Of a stretch of DNA of 64,000 nt, positions 17,695 to 26,421 are shown piece after piece. Made by a program: the position numbers and the translations under genes. Numbering within the stretch: the first letter of the stretch is position 1; each line of letters opens with the position of its first letter. The stretch is from assembly GCA_050031985.1 (NCBI GenBank), contig JBNAIG010000022.1, positions 1 through 64,000 of the forward strand, in the 5' to 3' direction. The notes beneath the pieces were generated by a model that was not told the DNA's origin, searched no databases, and was given only the letters and a program-made list of their open reading frames with translations. Origin of the DNA: SZUA-368 sp028533045 (GTDB taxonomy: Bacteria; Spirochaetota; Spirochaetia; DSM-2461).

Positions 17695-18495
17695 CTAATC
17701 CAGAGCAAAAAAGGAGGGCAGACCGGCCTCGTCAAAAACGGATTTGATCTCTCCCAGGTACTTCTTTTCCAGCTCTTCAAAGCCGCCGTCTTCGCGGAAT
17801 TCCACAATAAAGGCGTCGATGTCGGCCTTGAGTTCGGTATTCCCCTTTTTCATAGCCACAGCCCAGCCCCCGAGAGTCCCGGGAAGGTTTTCCAGGTTCA
17901 CAAAGGTAGTTTCGGGGAACTTTTTCTGTAATTCAAAGGTGGTAAGCCCGTCATAGATAAAAGCGTCAACCTTACCCTGGGAAACTTCCAGAGCACAGGC
18001 GGCCACTTCGTCAAAAATCTGAATATTTTGTGCCGGGAGATTTTCCTGAGCCCAAATAGCCCCGATAGTTCCGGACTTTACCGCAACCTTTACCCCATCC
18101 GCTGAAAGATCCTCGTAACCTTTTACAGCAGAATCGGTATTGATAAGCAAAGTGACACCGGATGCGGCATAGGGAACGGAAAAATCGACAACCTTGGCCC
18201 GCTCTTCGGTAATGCTCATGGAAGAGAGGATGATATCGGCTTTGCCTGACTGAATGGAGGGAATGAGTCCCGTCCAGGCGGTATTTTCGATAACAACAGG
18301 ACGTCCCAGGTACTCACCCAGGGCGTAAGCCGTATCAACACTAATCCCCGTGGGAGTACCGTCGGCCTCGGCCATTTCAAAGGGAGGGAACTGAAGTTCC
18401 ATAGCCACAATCAGGGGCTCCACAGCTGTTTCCGCCTTCTTTTGGCATCCAAATAGTAACAGCCCACCCAAAATCAACAATATTACTCTCTTCAT
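17695..18495 (-). CDS. Amino acid ABC transporter substrate-binding lipoprotein
   Basis: 266 residues, lipoprotein signal with lipobox LLFGC (Cys17), then a bilobed family-3 binding fold. The ligand region shows MELQFPPFE, GISVDTAYALGEYLG and SSMSITEERAKVVDFSVPYA, all standard for polar amino acid receptors. Ligand not determinable from sequence. Starts 3 bases after the MarR stop, so both are on one message. Confidence 0.95.
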   Translation of the reverse strand: MKRVILLILGGLLLFGCQKKAETAVEPLIVAMELQFPPFEMAEADGTPTGISVDTAYALGEYLGRPVVIENTAWTGLIPSIQSGKADIILSSMSITEERAKVVDFSVPYAASGVTLLINTDSAVKGYEDLSADGVKVAVKSGTIGAIWAQENLPAQNIQIFDEVAACALEVSQGKVDAFIYDGLTTFELQKKFPETTFVNLENLPGTLGGWAVAMKKGNTELKADIDAFIVEFREDGGFEELEKKYLGEIKSVFDEAGLPSFFALD

Positions 18496-18498
18496 TTC

Positions 18499-18960
18499 CT
18501 ACTCCTCTTTCCATTCCGACTTAAGATTATCCTCAACCCGGTACAGTAGTTTTATTAGTATTTCCTGTTCTTCCCGGCTCACATCCCGGTAGACCAGCTC
18601 CAAAAGATCTTTTGAAATTTCATGAAAGACAGTTTCCACCTCCGCCCCCTTCTCGGTCAGGGCCAGCACAACACTTCGCCTGTCCTCGGGAGAATCCAGC
18701 CGCTTCACATAGCCGTACTTCTCCAGGGTCTGTACCATACCCGTAACGGTGGACTTGGCCCGTCCGCTCAGGCGCACAATTTCTTTGAGATTAAGCGGAC
18801 CGCCCCGGGAAAAAAGGGGAAAGAAGACCTGCCCGTGGGCCGGTACAATACCTTCCAGATTCCTTTCTATCAGAGCCTTTTGCAAGTAGTCCCGGGACGC
18901 TTCATTCACCCGGGATACCAAATCGATAATCCCCTTGGGTGACGGATCTATATCTCTCAT
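18499..18960 (-). CDS. MarR family transcriptional regulator
   Basis: 153 residues from the ATG at 18958-18960; an upstream in-frame extension is rejected because the promoter lies within it. Winged helix visible: HGQVFFPLF, LKEIVRLSGRAKSTVTGMVQTLEKYGYVKR, then the wing SPEDRRSVVLALTEKG. First gene of the amino acid ABC importer operon. The promoter at 18968-18996 contains a palindrome between its -35 and -10, so autorepression of the whole operon is likely (inference). Ligand possibly an amino acid or related compound. Confidence 0.9.
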   Translation of the reverse strand: MRDIDPSPKGIIDLVSRVNEASRDYLQKALIERNLEGIVPAHGQVFFPLFSRGGPLNLKEIVRLSGRAKSTVTGMVQTLEKYGYVKRLDSPEDRRSVVLALTEKGAEVETVFHEISKDLLELVYRDVSREEQEILIKLLYRVEDNLKSEWKEE

Positions 18961-18967
18961 AGAGATC

Positions 18968-18996
18968 AATATAGTTCGTGGGCGAACATAAGTCAA
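18968..18996 (-). promoter_or_regulatory. Sigma70 promoter with embedded MarR-type operator
   Basis: -35 TTGACT (18991-18996) and -10 TATATT (18968-18973) separated by exactly 17 bases. The spacer carries the perfect inverted repeat GTTCG-NNNN-CGAAC (18974-18987). A regulator bound there would block RNA polymerase directly. The start of transcription would be about 7 bases downstream, near the ATG at 18960. Confidence 0.75.
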
Positions 18997-19062
18997 ACAA
19001 AATCGCCCATTTCTTATATATTTTTTACAAAAGACGGTTATTATAGTAGGGAGGAGACTGTT

Positions 19063-19779
19063 ATGACGAAAATACTTGCCCACCGCGGAGCTTCAGGTTA
19101 CGCCCCGGAAAACACCATGGCCGCCTTTGAGCTGGCCGCAGAACAGGGGGCTCACGGAATAGAAACGGATATTCACCTCACGAAAGACGGCAAACTGGCG
19201 GTCACCCACGACCCTGTTCTAGGACGAACGGTAAAGGCCGAAGGAGCCCTCAAGGACTACACCCTGGCAGAGCTACAAAGCTTTGATTGCGGCTCCTGGT
19301 ACTCCCCGGACTTCTCAAAGGAGAGGGTTCCCGAACTCAAAGACCTTCTGTCCTTTATCAAAAAACAGGATATGTACCTTAATATAGAAATAAAAATGGG
19401 AATCGGATACTACCACGGGCTGGAAGAAGTCCTGGCCGAGGAATTAGGCCGATTTAATGAGGATGAGAGACTGATTATCTCCTCCTTTAACCACTACTCT
19501 CTTCTCGCCCTGGAAAAACTTCGCCCCTCCACTCCCCGTGGATTCCTAACGGGCTCTTTTCTGATTGACAGCTGGGACTACGTGAAAAAAAATCGGGGAC
19601 AGGCCCTCCATCCCCACTTCCACTGTGTAACAACAGAGATCGTAGAAGCCTGCCACAGGGAAGGGATTGCGGTGAACCCCTATACCATTAACGAACCGGT
19701 CGAAGGAAAAGAACTACTCAAGACCGGAGTAGACAGCCTCATAACCAACTACCCCGATCTTATGCTGAATCTCCTTTAG
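19063..19779 (+). CDS. Glycerophosphodiester phosphodiesterase
   Basis: 238 residues, ATG after GGGAGGAG. GDPD TIM-barrel motifs: AHRGASGYAPENTMAAF (about 6-22), the metal pair in GIETDIHLTKDG (about 34-45), VTHDP, and IEIK (about 108-111). No signal peptide, so a cytoplasmic (UgpQ-like) enzyme that cleaves glycerophosphodiesters to glycerol-3-phosphate and an alcohol. Divergent from the MarR operon and convergent with the M16C protease gene, with a terminator over its stop codon. Confidence 0.95.
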   Translation: MTKILAHRGASGYAPENTMAAFELAAEQGAHGIETDIHLTKDGKLAVTHDPVLGRTVKAEGALKDYTLAELQSFDCGSWYSPDFSKERVPELKDLLSFIKKQDMYLNIEIKMGIGYYHGLEEVLAEELGRFNEDERLIISSFNHYSLLALEKLRPSTPRGFLTGSFLIDSWDYVKKNRGQALHPHFHCVTTEIVEACHREGIAVNPYTINEPVEGKELLKTGVDSLITNYPDLMLNLL

Positions 19780-19809
19780 CTGACTAAAGACTGACTAAAG
19801 GAGGTTTTT
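19771..19809 (+). terminator. Intrinsic terminator of the glycerophosphodiesterase gene
   Basis: Perfect 9-bp stem CTCCTTTAG (19771-19779) / CTAAAGGAG (19795-19803), then GTTTTT. The left arm includes the TAG stop codon, and the right arm lies within the last codons of the convergent protease gene. The loop carries a tandem CTGACTAAAG duplication. Confidence 0.7.
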
Positions 19810-22698
19810 CCGGTTCTCCCTAAGCCCCGGCCATGGGGTAGAAGCCCCGTCCAACAGGGTTTCCCCGGATATGACCGTAAGGGTTAAGTCGTCCCAGCGG
19901 GCAGCCAGATCTTCCGCCACCCGTCGGATATCGCTCAGTTCTAGGGAAAGAAGGGTATCCCGCTTAGCCTGACGCAGTTCATCGCTAATGCCGTACATCT
20001 TCCGCCTCATGGCAATAAGCCCTTTTTCCAGAGGAGCAAGGGGCTTGAGGTCCTTACCAATCACTCCGATAAGAGCCCGTTCCAGATCTTCCTGAGTCAG
20101 ACGGGAGGGATATTCAGTCAGTCCCCGCTTAAAGGTTTCGATAGTCTTTTCTACCTGAGGGTCCCGGTAGGAGGAGAAGCTAAAGTAACTGTCCAGGCCG
20201 GAAATAGCCGCTGACGCCCCGTAGGCTCCCCCCTTCATCCGCACCTCTTCCCAAAGGAAACCGGACTTAAGCAGATGGGTCAGCACCAATTGGGCCGAGT
20301 AGTCCCGGGTACCCATCGGTGCCCCCGGGAGAGAAGCGCCTATGTAGGACACGTCGGCGGGGATTTTAAAGGCCTCGCAAAAGGGGCCTTCCACCGCAGG
20401 GGGCTCAATAAAGGCTCCCTTGGACTCACCGTCCAGACGATTAAGAATCCCCACAGCCTGTATTCGAAGAGCTTCCCCTTCTCCCGGATCTCCGGTCACA
20501 TTCACCGTACAGTTCTGGCCGCGAAGGATCTTTGTCTTCATGCCACGGAACATTTCGGCCAGACGGGGCATATCCTTCTCGTCGTAGGAACAGAGATGGA
20601 AGAACTGGTCCATCCCGTACCACAACTCTTCCATCGCCGTGGAGGGAGAATATTTCCGTACCGTATGGGACACGGCGTAGGAGGAACCGGAAGGGACAAA
20701 GGAGCTGCGGTAATCATTCTTGAGTTCCGAAAGGAGTTCACCCATTCGTCGGATATCGGAGAAGTCCACCCCCTGCAAAAATCGTTCTGTCAGTTCCAAC
20801 CCCTCTTCCAACTGGGACTTAAGCATCCTCACACGAATGGAAAGGTGGGCCTTAAGCTTCTCCTCGCCCAGGGGAAGCCCCGCATCGAGAGAAGCGGTAA
20901 TTCCTCCCAGTTTAAGAGAGATTTCCCGGGCCGCTTCGTGATAGCCCAGACCGGGAAGACCCACTTCAAAGAAGATCTGGCTAAAAAAGGGAAGCCATCG
21001 AATCTCTTCGTCGGTCAGGTTCTTAAGAGGAAAAAGGAGGTTCAGGTAAAGAATCCCGTTAGTAAAAAAGTCATGGCCAAAGAAGGTACGGCCTCCCACC
21101 TCGGTAGCCTGGGAGGGAATGGTAATTATCGTTTTGGGAATATCGTCCCTATGAAGACAGGGGACCACAGTGGGGTCGTCGGGGGCTTCCTGAAATTCGC
21201 GGAGCTTGATTTTATCTTTCTCAATGACACTCTTCTCATCCCCACTCAAACTCTTCTGGGTATCATCAAGTTTTTTACGGGCTTCCTCTTCCTTACGGGA
21301 AAGCAGCTCTCCGTCGGGATAGACGGTCACATGGCTGCGATGGGGATTATCCAAAAGATATTTCTGAATCAGCTTCTCAAAGTATCCCTTCTCACGGGCC
21401 TCCTCGCGAATCACATTAATCCACTTTTCAAAAAAGAGAGTGTCCGTAGGTCCCATGCCGTGGAGCCAGCCCCGGAAAGACTTGTGCATGAGACGGTAAC
21501 CAAAGGGAATACCTCCCCGAATCTCCCTCTCCCGGAATTCCTGGCGTCGAAAAGTCCCTTCGATAAGCTCTTCCGGGATTCCTTCCTTCACGACCTTTTC
21601 CAGAGTGGAGAACACAAGCTTTTCAAATTCGGCGGCACTCTCTTTGGCGGCCCCGCGAATTCCCACGGAAAAAAGGGTTTCGTACAGGGCTAAATCCAAA
21701 CCGGACACGGGAGAAAGATCATCCCCCAGGTCGGAGTGCTCAATGGCCATCTGCAAGGGTGTTCCCGAATTCCCCAAAAGGATGGAAGAGAGAACACGGA
21801 GGGCCGTAAGTTCCTTCACCTTCCCCACCGGTTCCAGAAGCCAGTTGATAGAATGGGTTGAACCGGAAGCCTCCTCCGAAGCAGGGGCGGGAACAGAAAG
21901 ATGGCGGGGCTCGGTCCAGCGCTTCTGCAGGGGAAAATCAATCTTAGTGTCTCTCTTTTCGAAACGGCTGAGGAAGTTTTTGTCTAGAAAATCCAGGGTC
22001 TTCTCTGAAGGGATATCGCCATAGAGAAAGATTCGGCAGTTGGAAGGGTGGTAGTAGGTGGCGTGAAAATCACGGAACTGCTCGTAGGTGAGCTCAGGGA
22101 TATGAACCGGATCGCCTCCCGCGTCATACTGCAGAGGGCCTTCCGTATAGAGAGAGCAGTAGGAGCTCTCGGACACCACCGAGTCATAGGAGGAGTAATC
22201 CCCCTTCATTTCATTGTAAACAATCCCCACTCGCTGAAGAACACCGTCATCGTCAAACTCCAGATGATGCCCTTCCTGCTCAAAGGCCTCTTTACGAAGA
22301 AGGGGGAAGAATACCGCATCCCCGTAGATCATCATAAGGTTAAAGAAGTCCTTCTCCACCACACTGGCCGCAGGAAAAATCGTATCGTCGCTGCCTGTTC
22401 CCGCGTTAAGATAGGTATTCATACTACCCCGGTAAAGGGTGATAAAGGGATCCTTAATATCAAAGCGCTCGGATCCGCAAAGGACCGTATGTTCCATAAT
22501 GTGGGCCACACCGGTACTATTCTCCGGAGGGGTACGAAAACCAAAACAAAAAAGGTTTTCCTTGTCTTCATTTTTAACGTGGTAGATTTCACAGCCGCTT
22601 TTGATATGTTCGAAATGAACACCCCCGCTGCGATATTCGGAAAGATCGTCCTCGCCCAGTATCTTATAGGCGGGGTGAACTGATTTCTGCTCCATCAT
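19795..22698 (-). CDS. M16C family insulinase-type metalloprotease (PreP-like)
   Basis: About 967 residues from the ATG at 22696-22698, which follows AAGGAG; the upstream in-frame extension overlaps the rhodanese gene and is rejected. Inverted zinc motif HIMEH (about 66-70) with the distal Glu in the following helix. The size, the single-chain four-domain layout and GVAHIMEHTVLCGSE place it with PreP/Cym1 (M16C) oligopeptidases that degrade peptides up to about 70 residues. No signal peptide, so cytoplasmic. Overlaps the end of the rhodanese-like gene by 35 bases. Confidence 0.92.
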   Translation of the reverse strand: MMEQKSVHPAYKILGEDDLSEYRSGGVHFEHIKSGCEIYHVKNEDKENLFCFGFRTPPENSTGVAHIMEHTVLCGSERFDIKDPFITLYRGSMNTYLNAGTGSDDTIFPAASVVEKDFFNLMMIYGDAVFFPLLRKEAFEQEGHHLEFDDDGVLQRVGIVYNEMKGDYSSYDSVVSESSYCSLYTEGPLQYDAGGDPVHIPELTYEQFRDFHATYYHPSNCRIFLYGDIPSEKTLDFLDKNFLSRFEKRDTKIDFPLQKRWTEPRHLSVPAPASEEASGSTHSINWLLEPVGKVKELTALRVLSSILLGNSGTPLQMAIEHSDLGDDLSPVSGLDLALYETLFSVGIRGAAKESAAEFEKLVFSTLEKVVKEGIPEELIEGTFRRQEFREREIRGGIPFGYRLMHKSFRGWLHGMGPTDTLFFEKWINVIREEAREKGYFEKLIQKYLLDNPHRSHVTVYPDGELLSRKEEEARKKLDDTQKSLSGDEKSVIEKDKIKLREFQEAPDDPTVVPCLHRDDIPKTIITIPSQATEVGGRTFFGHDFFTNGILYLNLLFPLKNLTDEEIRWLPFFSQIFFEVGLPGLGYHEAAREISLKLGGITASLDAGLPLGEEKLKAHLSIRVRMLKSQLEEGLELTERFLQGVDFSDIRRMGELLSELKNDYRSSFVPSGSSYAVSHTVRKYSPSTAMEELWYGMDQFFHLCSYDEKDMPRLAEMFRGMKTKILRGQNCTVNVTGDPGEGEALRIQAVGILNRLDGESKGAFIEPPAVEGPFCEAFKIPADVSYIGASLPGAPMGTRDYSAQLVLTHLLKSGFLWEEVRMKGGAYGASAAISGLDSYFSFSSYRDPQVEKTIETFKRGLTEYPSRLTQEDLERALIGVIGKDLKPLAPLEKGLIAMRRKMYGISDELRQAKRDTLLSLELSDIRRVAEDLAARWDDLTLTVISGETLLDGASTPWPGLRENRKNLL

Positions 22699-23056
22699 GA
22701 GGCTCCTTGGTGGGCGGTATTTCAGAAATGTGCCGTCCCCGGCCCTCTTCGAGGGGGCCTTTCCAACGGTCAATTCCCCCAAAGGGAATTATATTAAAGT
22801 ATCCGTTCCGGCTTAGATACTCCGCCGCCCAGCGGGTATCCTTTCTATCGCTGCCGTAAACGACAATTGTCAAAAACATGTCTTCCACGGGCAGGTAATC
22901 CATCTCGACAAAAGGAAAGGATACCGCCCCGGGGATATGGCCCGCCTTGTACTCTTCATCGGTTCTCACATCGATAAGCAAATAATCGTACTGCTCTTTA
23001 TGAGTCATGAGGAGGGATATTTGTCTATTCAGTTTAATTCTTTTTTTAAAAAACAT
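22664..23056 (-). CDS. Rhodanese-like domain protein lacking the catalytic cysteine
   Basis: 130 residues. Rhodanese fold landmarks are clear: LLIDVRTDEEYKAGHIPGAVSFPF (starting about residue 26) and FNIIPFGGIDRWKG. The active-site loop, normally C-x4-R after a VYC strand, reads VYGSDRKDT, so the sulfur-carrying Cys is replaced by Gly. It is therefore probably a non-catalytic binding domain. Weak ribosome site. Lies between the rpsU terminator and the M16C protease gene. Confidence 0.78.
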   Translation of the reverse strand: MFFKKRIKLNRQISLLMTHKEQYDYLLIDVRTDEEYKAGHIPGAVSFPFVEMDYLPVEDMFLTIVVYGSDRKDTRWAAEYLSRNGYFNIIPFGGIDRWKGPLEEGRGRHISEIPPTKEPHDGAEISSPRL

Positions 23057-23071
23057 GGCAAACCCATTTAT

Positions 23072-23096
23072 AAAAAAAACCCCGGGGACACCGGGG
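23072..23096 (-). terminator. Intrinsic terminator after rpsU
   Basis: On the minus strand: stem CCCCGG / CCGGGG with a 5-base loop (23080-23096) followed by eight T (23072-23079). It ends the rpsU transcript and sits just before the rhodanese start. Confidence 0.85.
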
Positions 23097-23137
23097 ATTC
23101 AATAGATCAGGACGTAAGATATTCCTGAGTGCAAAGC

Positions 23138-23356
23138 CTAGTAGCCGCGGCCATTCTGTGCTTTACGTGTTTTTTTATCCTGTTTTCTCTTCAGGGCCTT
23201 GTTCTTACGATTTTTGATGGTAGAAGGCTTTTCGAAGTATTCTCTTTTTTTATACTCACGGATAATACCTTCCTTTTCTACCTGACGTTTGAACCGTTTG
23301 ATCGCTTTTTCCAGGATCTCGTCGTCCCCAACTTTTACGTAGGCGATATGAATCAC
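23138..23356 (-). CDS. rpsU: 30S ribosomal protein bS21
   Basis: Small basic protein with the bS21 core IKRFKRQVEKEGI, KKREYFEKPS and a Lys/Arg tail. The interval begins at a GTG (23354-23356), but this GTG lies inside an extended Shine-Dalgarno sequence, AAGGGGGTGATT. The codon eight bases after the GGGGG core is ATC (23345-23347). Counting from it gives Ala2 and Arg18-Phe19-Lys20-Arg21, the same numbering as E. coli bS21. The true start may therefore be ATC at 23347; GTG at 23356 is the conventional call. Lies 9 bases after the M23 peptidase gene. Confidence 0.95.
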   Translation of the reverse strand: MIHIAYVKVGDDEILEKAIKRFKRQVEKEGIIREYKKREYFEKPSTIKNRKNKALKRKQDKKTRKAQNGRGY

Positions 23357-23365
23357 CCCCTTTTT

Positions 23366-24316
23366 TTATAGAGTATCGACTATTTTATCCATATAAAGAC
23401 TTTTGTCAATAAGATTACCCTCCAAAAAGGGAAGAGGATCAACGGCAACCCGGGAAATTCGCATTTCCCAGTGCAAATGGGGCCCTGTGGCCAGTCCGGT
23501 CATACCAACGGTACCTACAATATCGCCGGCCTCAACCAGGTCTCCCACCTCACAATTAAGCTCATCCAGATGGTAATAGAGGACAAATACACCGGGCAAA
23601 AGCTCAAGCATAACCGATTTCCCCGTTACGATACGGTCTTCGGCCATGACAATTCGCCCTTTGCCAACCGCTTTAAGAGGAGTCCCCGTAGGAGCCGCCC
23701 AATCCCATCCGTTATGAATAGTACCCGCTTCAGAGCCGTCCGCATATTCGTAAACCCGGCGGCAACCGTAATCGGTGGTCACCCGATATTCATCCATGGG
23801 AGGAACCAGAACACCCGAAGTATAACGCTCTTCATCATCAAAAGAGGCCAGAAGAGACCAGAGCCGCTGGGCCTGGGAGGTTTTCTCCGGATCTTCCTTA
23901 ACCCGAATATCGGTGAGACTGCCATTAAGAACCAGAACTTCCGAAGGAAATTCCCGCTCGGTCAGGGCAATACGCTTTTGCAGCACCTCCGTTCCCCCTT
24001 CCGTTTCCATGCGGCAGGTCAAAACATAGGTCCCCTTTTCCAGGTCCGAAGGGATTCCCATGAGGGCGCACCAGCTCTTATCGTCACCGGGATAGAGAAA
24101 GAACTGGCTGCGCGAATACACAGGGCTACCGCCCCGGGTCAGGGTAATTTCACCGCCCAGGTAGGCCTCTTCGCCTGCCCCGTCGGGAAGAGCAAAAACG
24201 GTAATTCCCTCACCTAACGCGGCATAGTCATGGGTGATTATTTCACCGGCAAAAAGGGAATAGGCAAGGCTTAAAAACAGCAATACCAAGAAAAAGCGTT
24301 CTCTATTCAGCCTCAC
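23366..24316 (-). CDS. M23 family metallopeptidase (LytM domain), secreted
   Basis: 316 residues. N-terminal signal (about 5-23). C-terminal LytM/M23 domain: HNGWDWAAPTGTPLKAV (first zinc His), YYHLDEL, and the HLHWE motif (GPHLHWEM) supplying the last His ligand. The N-terminal region (about 30-150) is beta-rich with no family recognised. Periplasmic; cleaves peptidoglycan cross-links or regulates an amidase. Its start overlaps the recJ stop by 4 bases. Confidence 0.92.
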   Translation of the reverse strand: MRLNRERFFLVLLFLSLAYSLFAGEIITHDYAALGEGITVFALPDGAGEEAYLGGEITLTRGGSPVYSRSQFFLYPGDDKSWCALMGIPSDLEKGTYVLTCRMETEGGTEVLQKRIALTEREFPSEVLVLNGSLTDIRVKEDPEKTSQAQRLWSLLASFDDEERYTSGVLVPPMDEYRVTTDYGCRRVYEYADGSEAGTIHNGWDWAAPTGTPLKAVGKGRIVMAEDRIVTGKSVMLELLPGVFVLYYHLDELNCEVGDLVEAGDIVGTVGMTGLATGPHLHWEMRISRVAVDPLPFLEGNLIDKSLYMDKIVDTL

Positions 24317-26421
24317 GATTCACTCCTCTTTACATCCTGTATATTTAACTGCAGGGTTTGGCGGTTTCGAAAATAGTTTTTTTCCAGTTTAAAAAGAATA
24401 TCAATATTATCGTTCTTGTTAAAGTCTTTTTTGTAGCGCTCCACACTGTTCCAGAACAGGGCTGGCCACTTTTTTTCTTCCGTGGCCAGGAGCATTTTGA
24501 GGTGAACCCCCTCTTTACCCACCAGCTCAATATTCTCGATTCCCATCCGGTTACTTTGAAAGAGAAGGGAGGGAAAAGCTTCTCCATAGGGCTCAAGCTT
24601 CGCAATAATACGGTCCAAATCCTCATTCAGGTAGGCCCCGGGAAGCTCGGCGTCCACCCTAAGGACCTCCTCTTCAATTTCCGGCTCAAAGCTGTCCATA
24701 CGCTTAATCAATTCAGCCTTAAACTCACCCAATCGCTGTACGGGCAGGGAGAATCCTGCGGCAAATTCGTGGCCTCCCCAGTCGTCGAAGAGAAAGGCCA
24801 TGTCCTCCAGAAGGGGTTTTATACCGCCGCAGCCCATGGCACGAACGGAAGCGGAGATATTCTCCTCCGTCCGGGAAAGAATCATGGCGGGCACATGGTA
24901 ATACTGACTGAATCGGGCGGCCAAAATACCCGTAATTCCCCGGGGGATCTTTTCGGAAACAAGATAAACCAGCTTTTCCTGGCACTCTTCCAGACTTTTC
25001 TCCCCTTCCTGACGGAGTTCATCCCAGAGTGAATCGGCCACTTCCCGGCGCTTCCGGTAAAGTTCATCTATGCTGTTGGCCAGGTCGTAAATGGCCCGGT
25101 CATCGTCGGTAAGGAGAAATTCCACACCCAAGTGGGCCTGCTCCATACGTCCCGCCCCATTAAGCCAGGGAGAAACGTACCAACTCAGGTCCTCCGCCCG
25201 GATGGTCCGGTCCAGAAGCTTGCGCCGCAGAAGGATTTCCCGCAGGTTTTTTCGCATGGACCTGTTTAGAAGTGCCATGCCCCGCTTCACAAGGATTCGG
25301 TTTTCATCCACCAAAGGCATCATATCGGCCACCGTTCCCAGGGCAACCAAGTCAAGGGACTGGGCCCAAACCTGGAAACGGGCATTTTCCTTTTTAAGAA
25401 AGAGAGAGACAAAGAGGCTGGCCAGGACATCTACCAGATTACCCCCGTCCATACCGTAGAGGGCCATACGGCTCTTCTGCTGCAGTGCGGGAAGCCCCAA
25501 GCCTCGGAGGGAGGGAAAGTGGGAGGAGATCTCCTGCTGTAAATCCACCAGGTGAATATCAAAGCCCTGCCCCAGATAAAGGGAGAGACGCCGCTTCTCT
25601 TCCACCTCGGAAAAGACAAAGATGGGCTGGCCCCTTAGGAATTCCACCATCTTCATGGCCCCCTCTTCTCCCTCGCCGGATCGGACAGAAAGGCGATTCA
25701 CAACCCGCAGGTTAATCATCTTTACCATCTCGATAATCAGCTCCTCTTCTTCCTGACGGGTGGCCAGAAAAACCATGGACTGATTGTAGTAATTACTTCC
25801 CGACATAGCCAGAGCCCACACCACTTTGGAAACGACTCCGCAGCCCGCCAGCTCCCGGAAGGGATAGGCCGAATCGGGCCTCTTGGGATTGATGATGGCC
25901 AGGGCATCGGGCAGCTTGTCCCGGCACTCGTGGTGGTCAAAAATCATCACATCCACCCCCAGCTCGTTGGCCCGGTCCACCTCTTCAAAACAGGTAATGC
26001 CGTTGTCCACGGTAATTATGAGGGTTCCCCCCGCTTCGGCGAAGGTCTCAACCGCTTCCACCGTAAGGCCGTAGGCTTCGCTTCCCACGGGAACACGCCA
26101 CTCCGGTTCCAGGTCCAGGTCTTCCAGGGCCTTTACCATGAGAGTGGTGGAGGTCATTCCGTCCACATCGCGGTCCCCAAAGACAAGAACTTTTTCGCTC
26201 TCCTCCCGGGCGGCCAGCAGACGATCCACCACTGTTTCCATATCTTCAAAGAGAAAGGGATTGTGCAGATAACGGAGGTCCTCTTCCAGAAAATAGCAAA
26301 GCTGAGAGGGCTCCTTAATGCCCCGGCGAATCAGTATAGACGAGGTAAGCGTATCTATCCCAAAGGTACGGGACATTTCACGCACTTCCTCCGGAGCTAT
26401 GGCCGTTTTTTCCCAATTCAT
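24313..26421 (-). CDS. recJ: Single-stranded-DNA-specific exonuclease RecJ
   Basis: 702 residues. DHH phosphoesterase motifs in order: FGDRDVDGMTSTTL (motif I), TVDNGITC, IFDHHE (the DHH triad), then LGTVADMMPL and the DHHA1 region with WLNGAGRMEQA. A 5'-3' exonuclease for single-stranded DNA in recombination and mismatch repair. Compared with the roughly 570 residues of E. coli RecJ it has about 120 extra residues between the DHH triad and the LGTVAD motif (about 215-340). Overlaps the pyrimidine phosphorylase gene by 4 bases and the M23 gene by 4. Confidence 0.92.
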   Translation of the reverse strand: MNWEKTAIAPEEVREMSRTFGIDTLTSSILIRRGIKEPSQLCYFLEEDLRYLHNPFLFEDMETVVDRLLAAREESEKVLVFGDRDVDGMTSTTLMVKALEDLDLEPEWRVPVGSEAYGLTVEAVETFAEAGGTLIITVDNGITCFEEVDRANELGVDVMIFDHHECRDKLPDALAIINPKRPDSAYPFRELAGCGVVSKVVWALAMSGSNYYNQSMVFLATRQEEEELIIEMVKMINLRVVNRLSVRSGEGEEGAMKMVEFLRGQPIFVFSEVEEKRRLSLYLGQGFDIHLVDLQQEISSHFPSLRGLGLPALQQKSRMALYGMDGGNLVDVLASLFVSLFLKKENARFQVWAQSLDLVALGTVADMMPLVDENRILVKRGMALLNRSMRKNLREILLRRKLLDRTIRAEDLSWYVSPWLNGAGRMEQAHLGVEFLLTDDDRAIYDLANSIDELYRKRREVADSLWDELRQEGEKSLEECQEKLVYLVSEKIPRGITGILAARFSQYYHVPAMILSRTEENISASVRAMGCGGIKPLLEDMAFLFDDWGGHEFAAGFSLPVQRLGEFKAELIKRMDSFEPEIEEEVLRVDAELPGAYLNEDLDRIIAKLEPYGEAFPSLLFQSNRMGIENIELVGKEGVHLKMLLATEEKKWPALFWNSVERYKKDFNKNDNIDILFKLEKNYFRNRQTLQLNIQDVKRSES

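Noticed and set aside
20275..21693. A 472-codon plus-strand frame opposite the M16C protease
   Set aside because: Antisense to a protein with a clear zinc motif; no start signal or domain.
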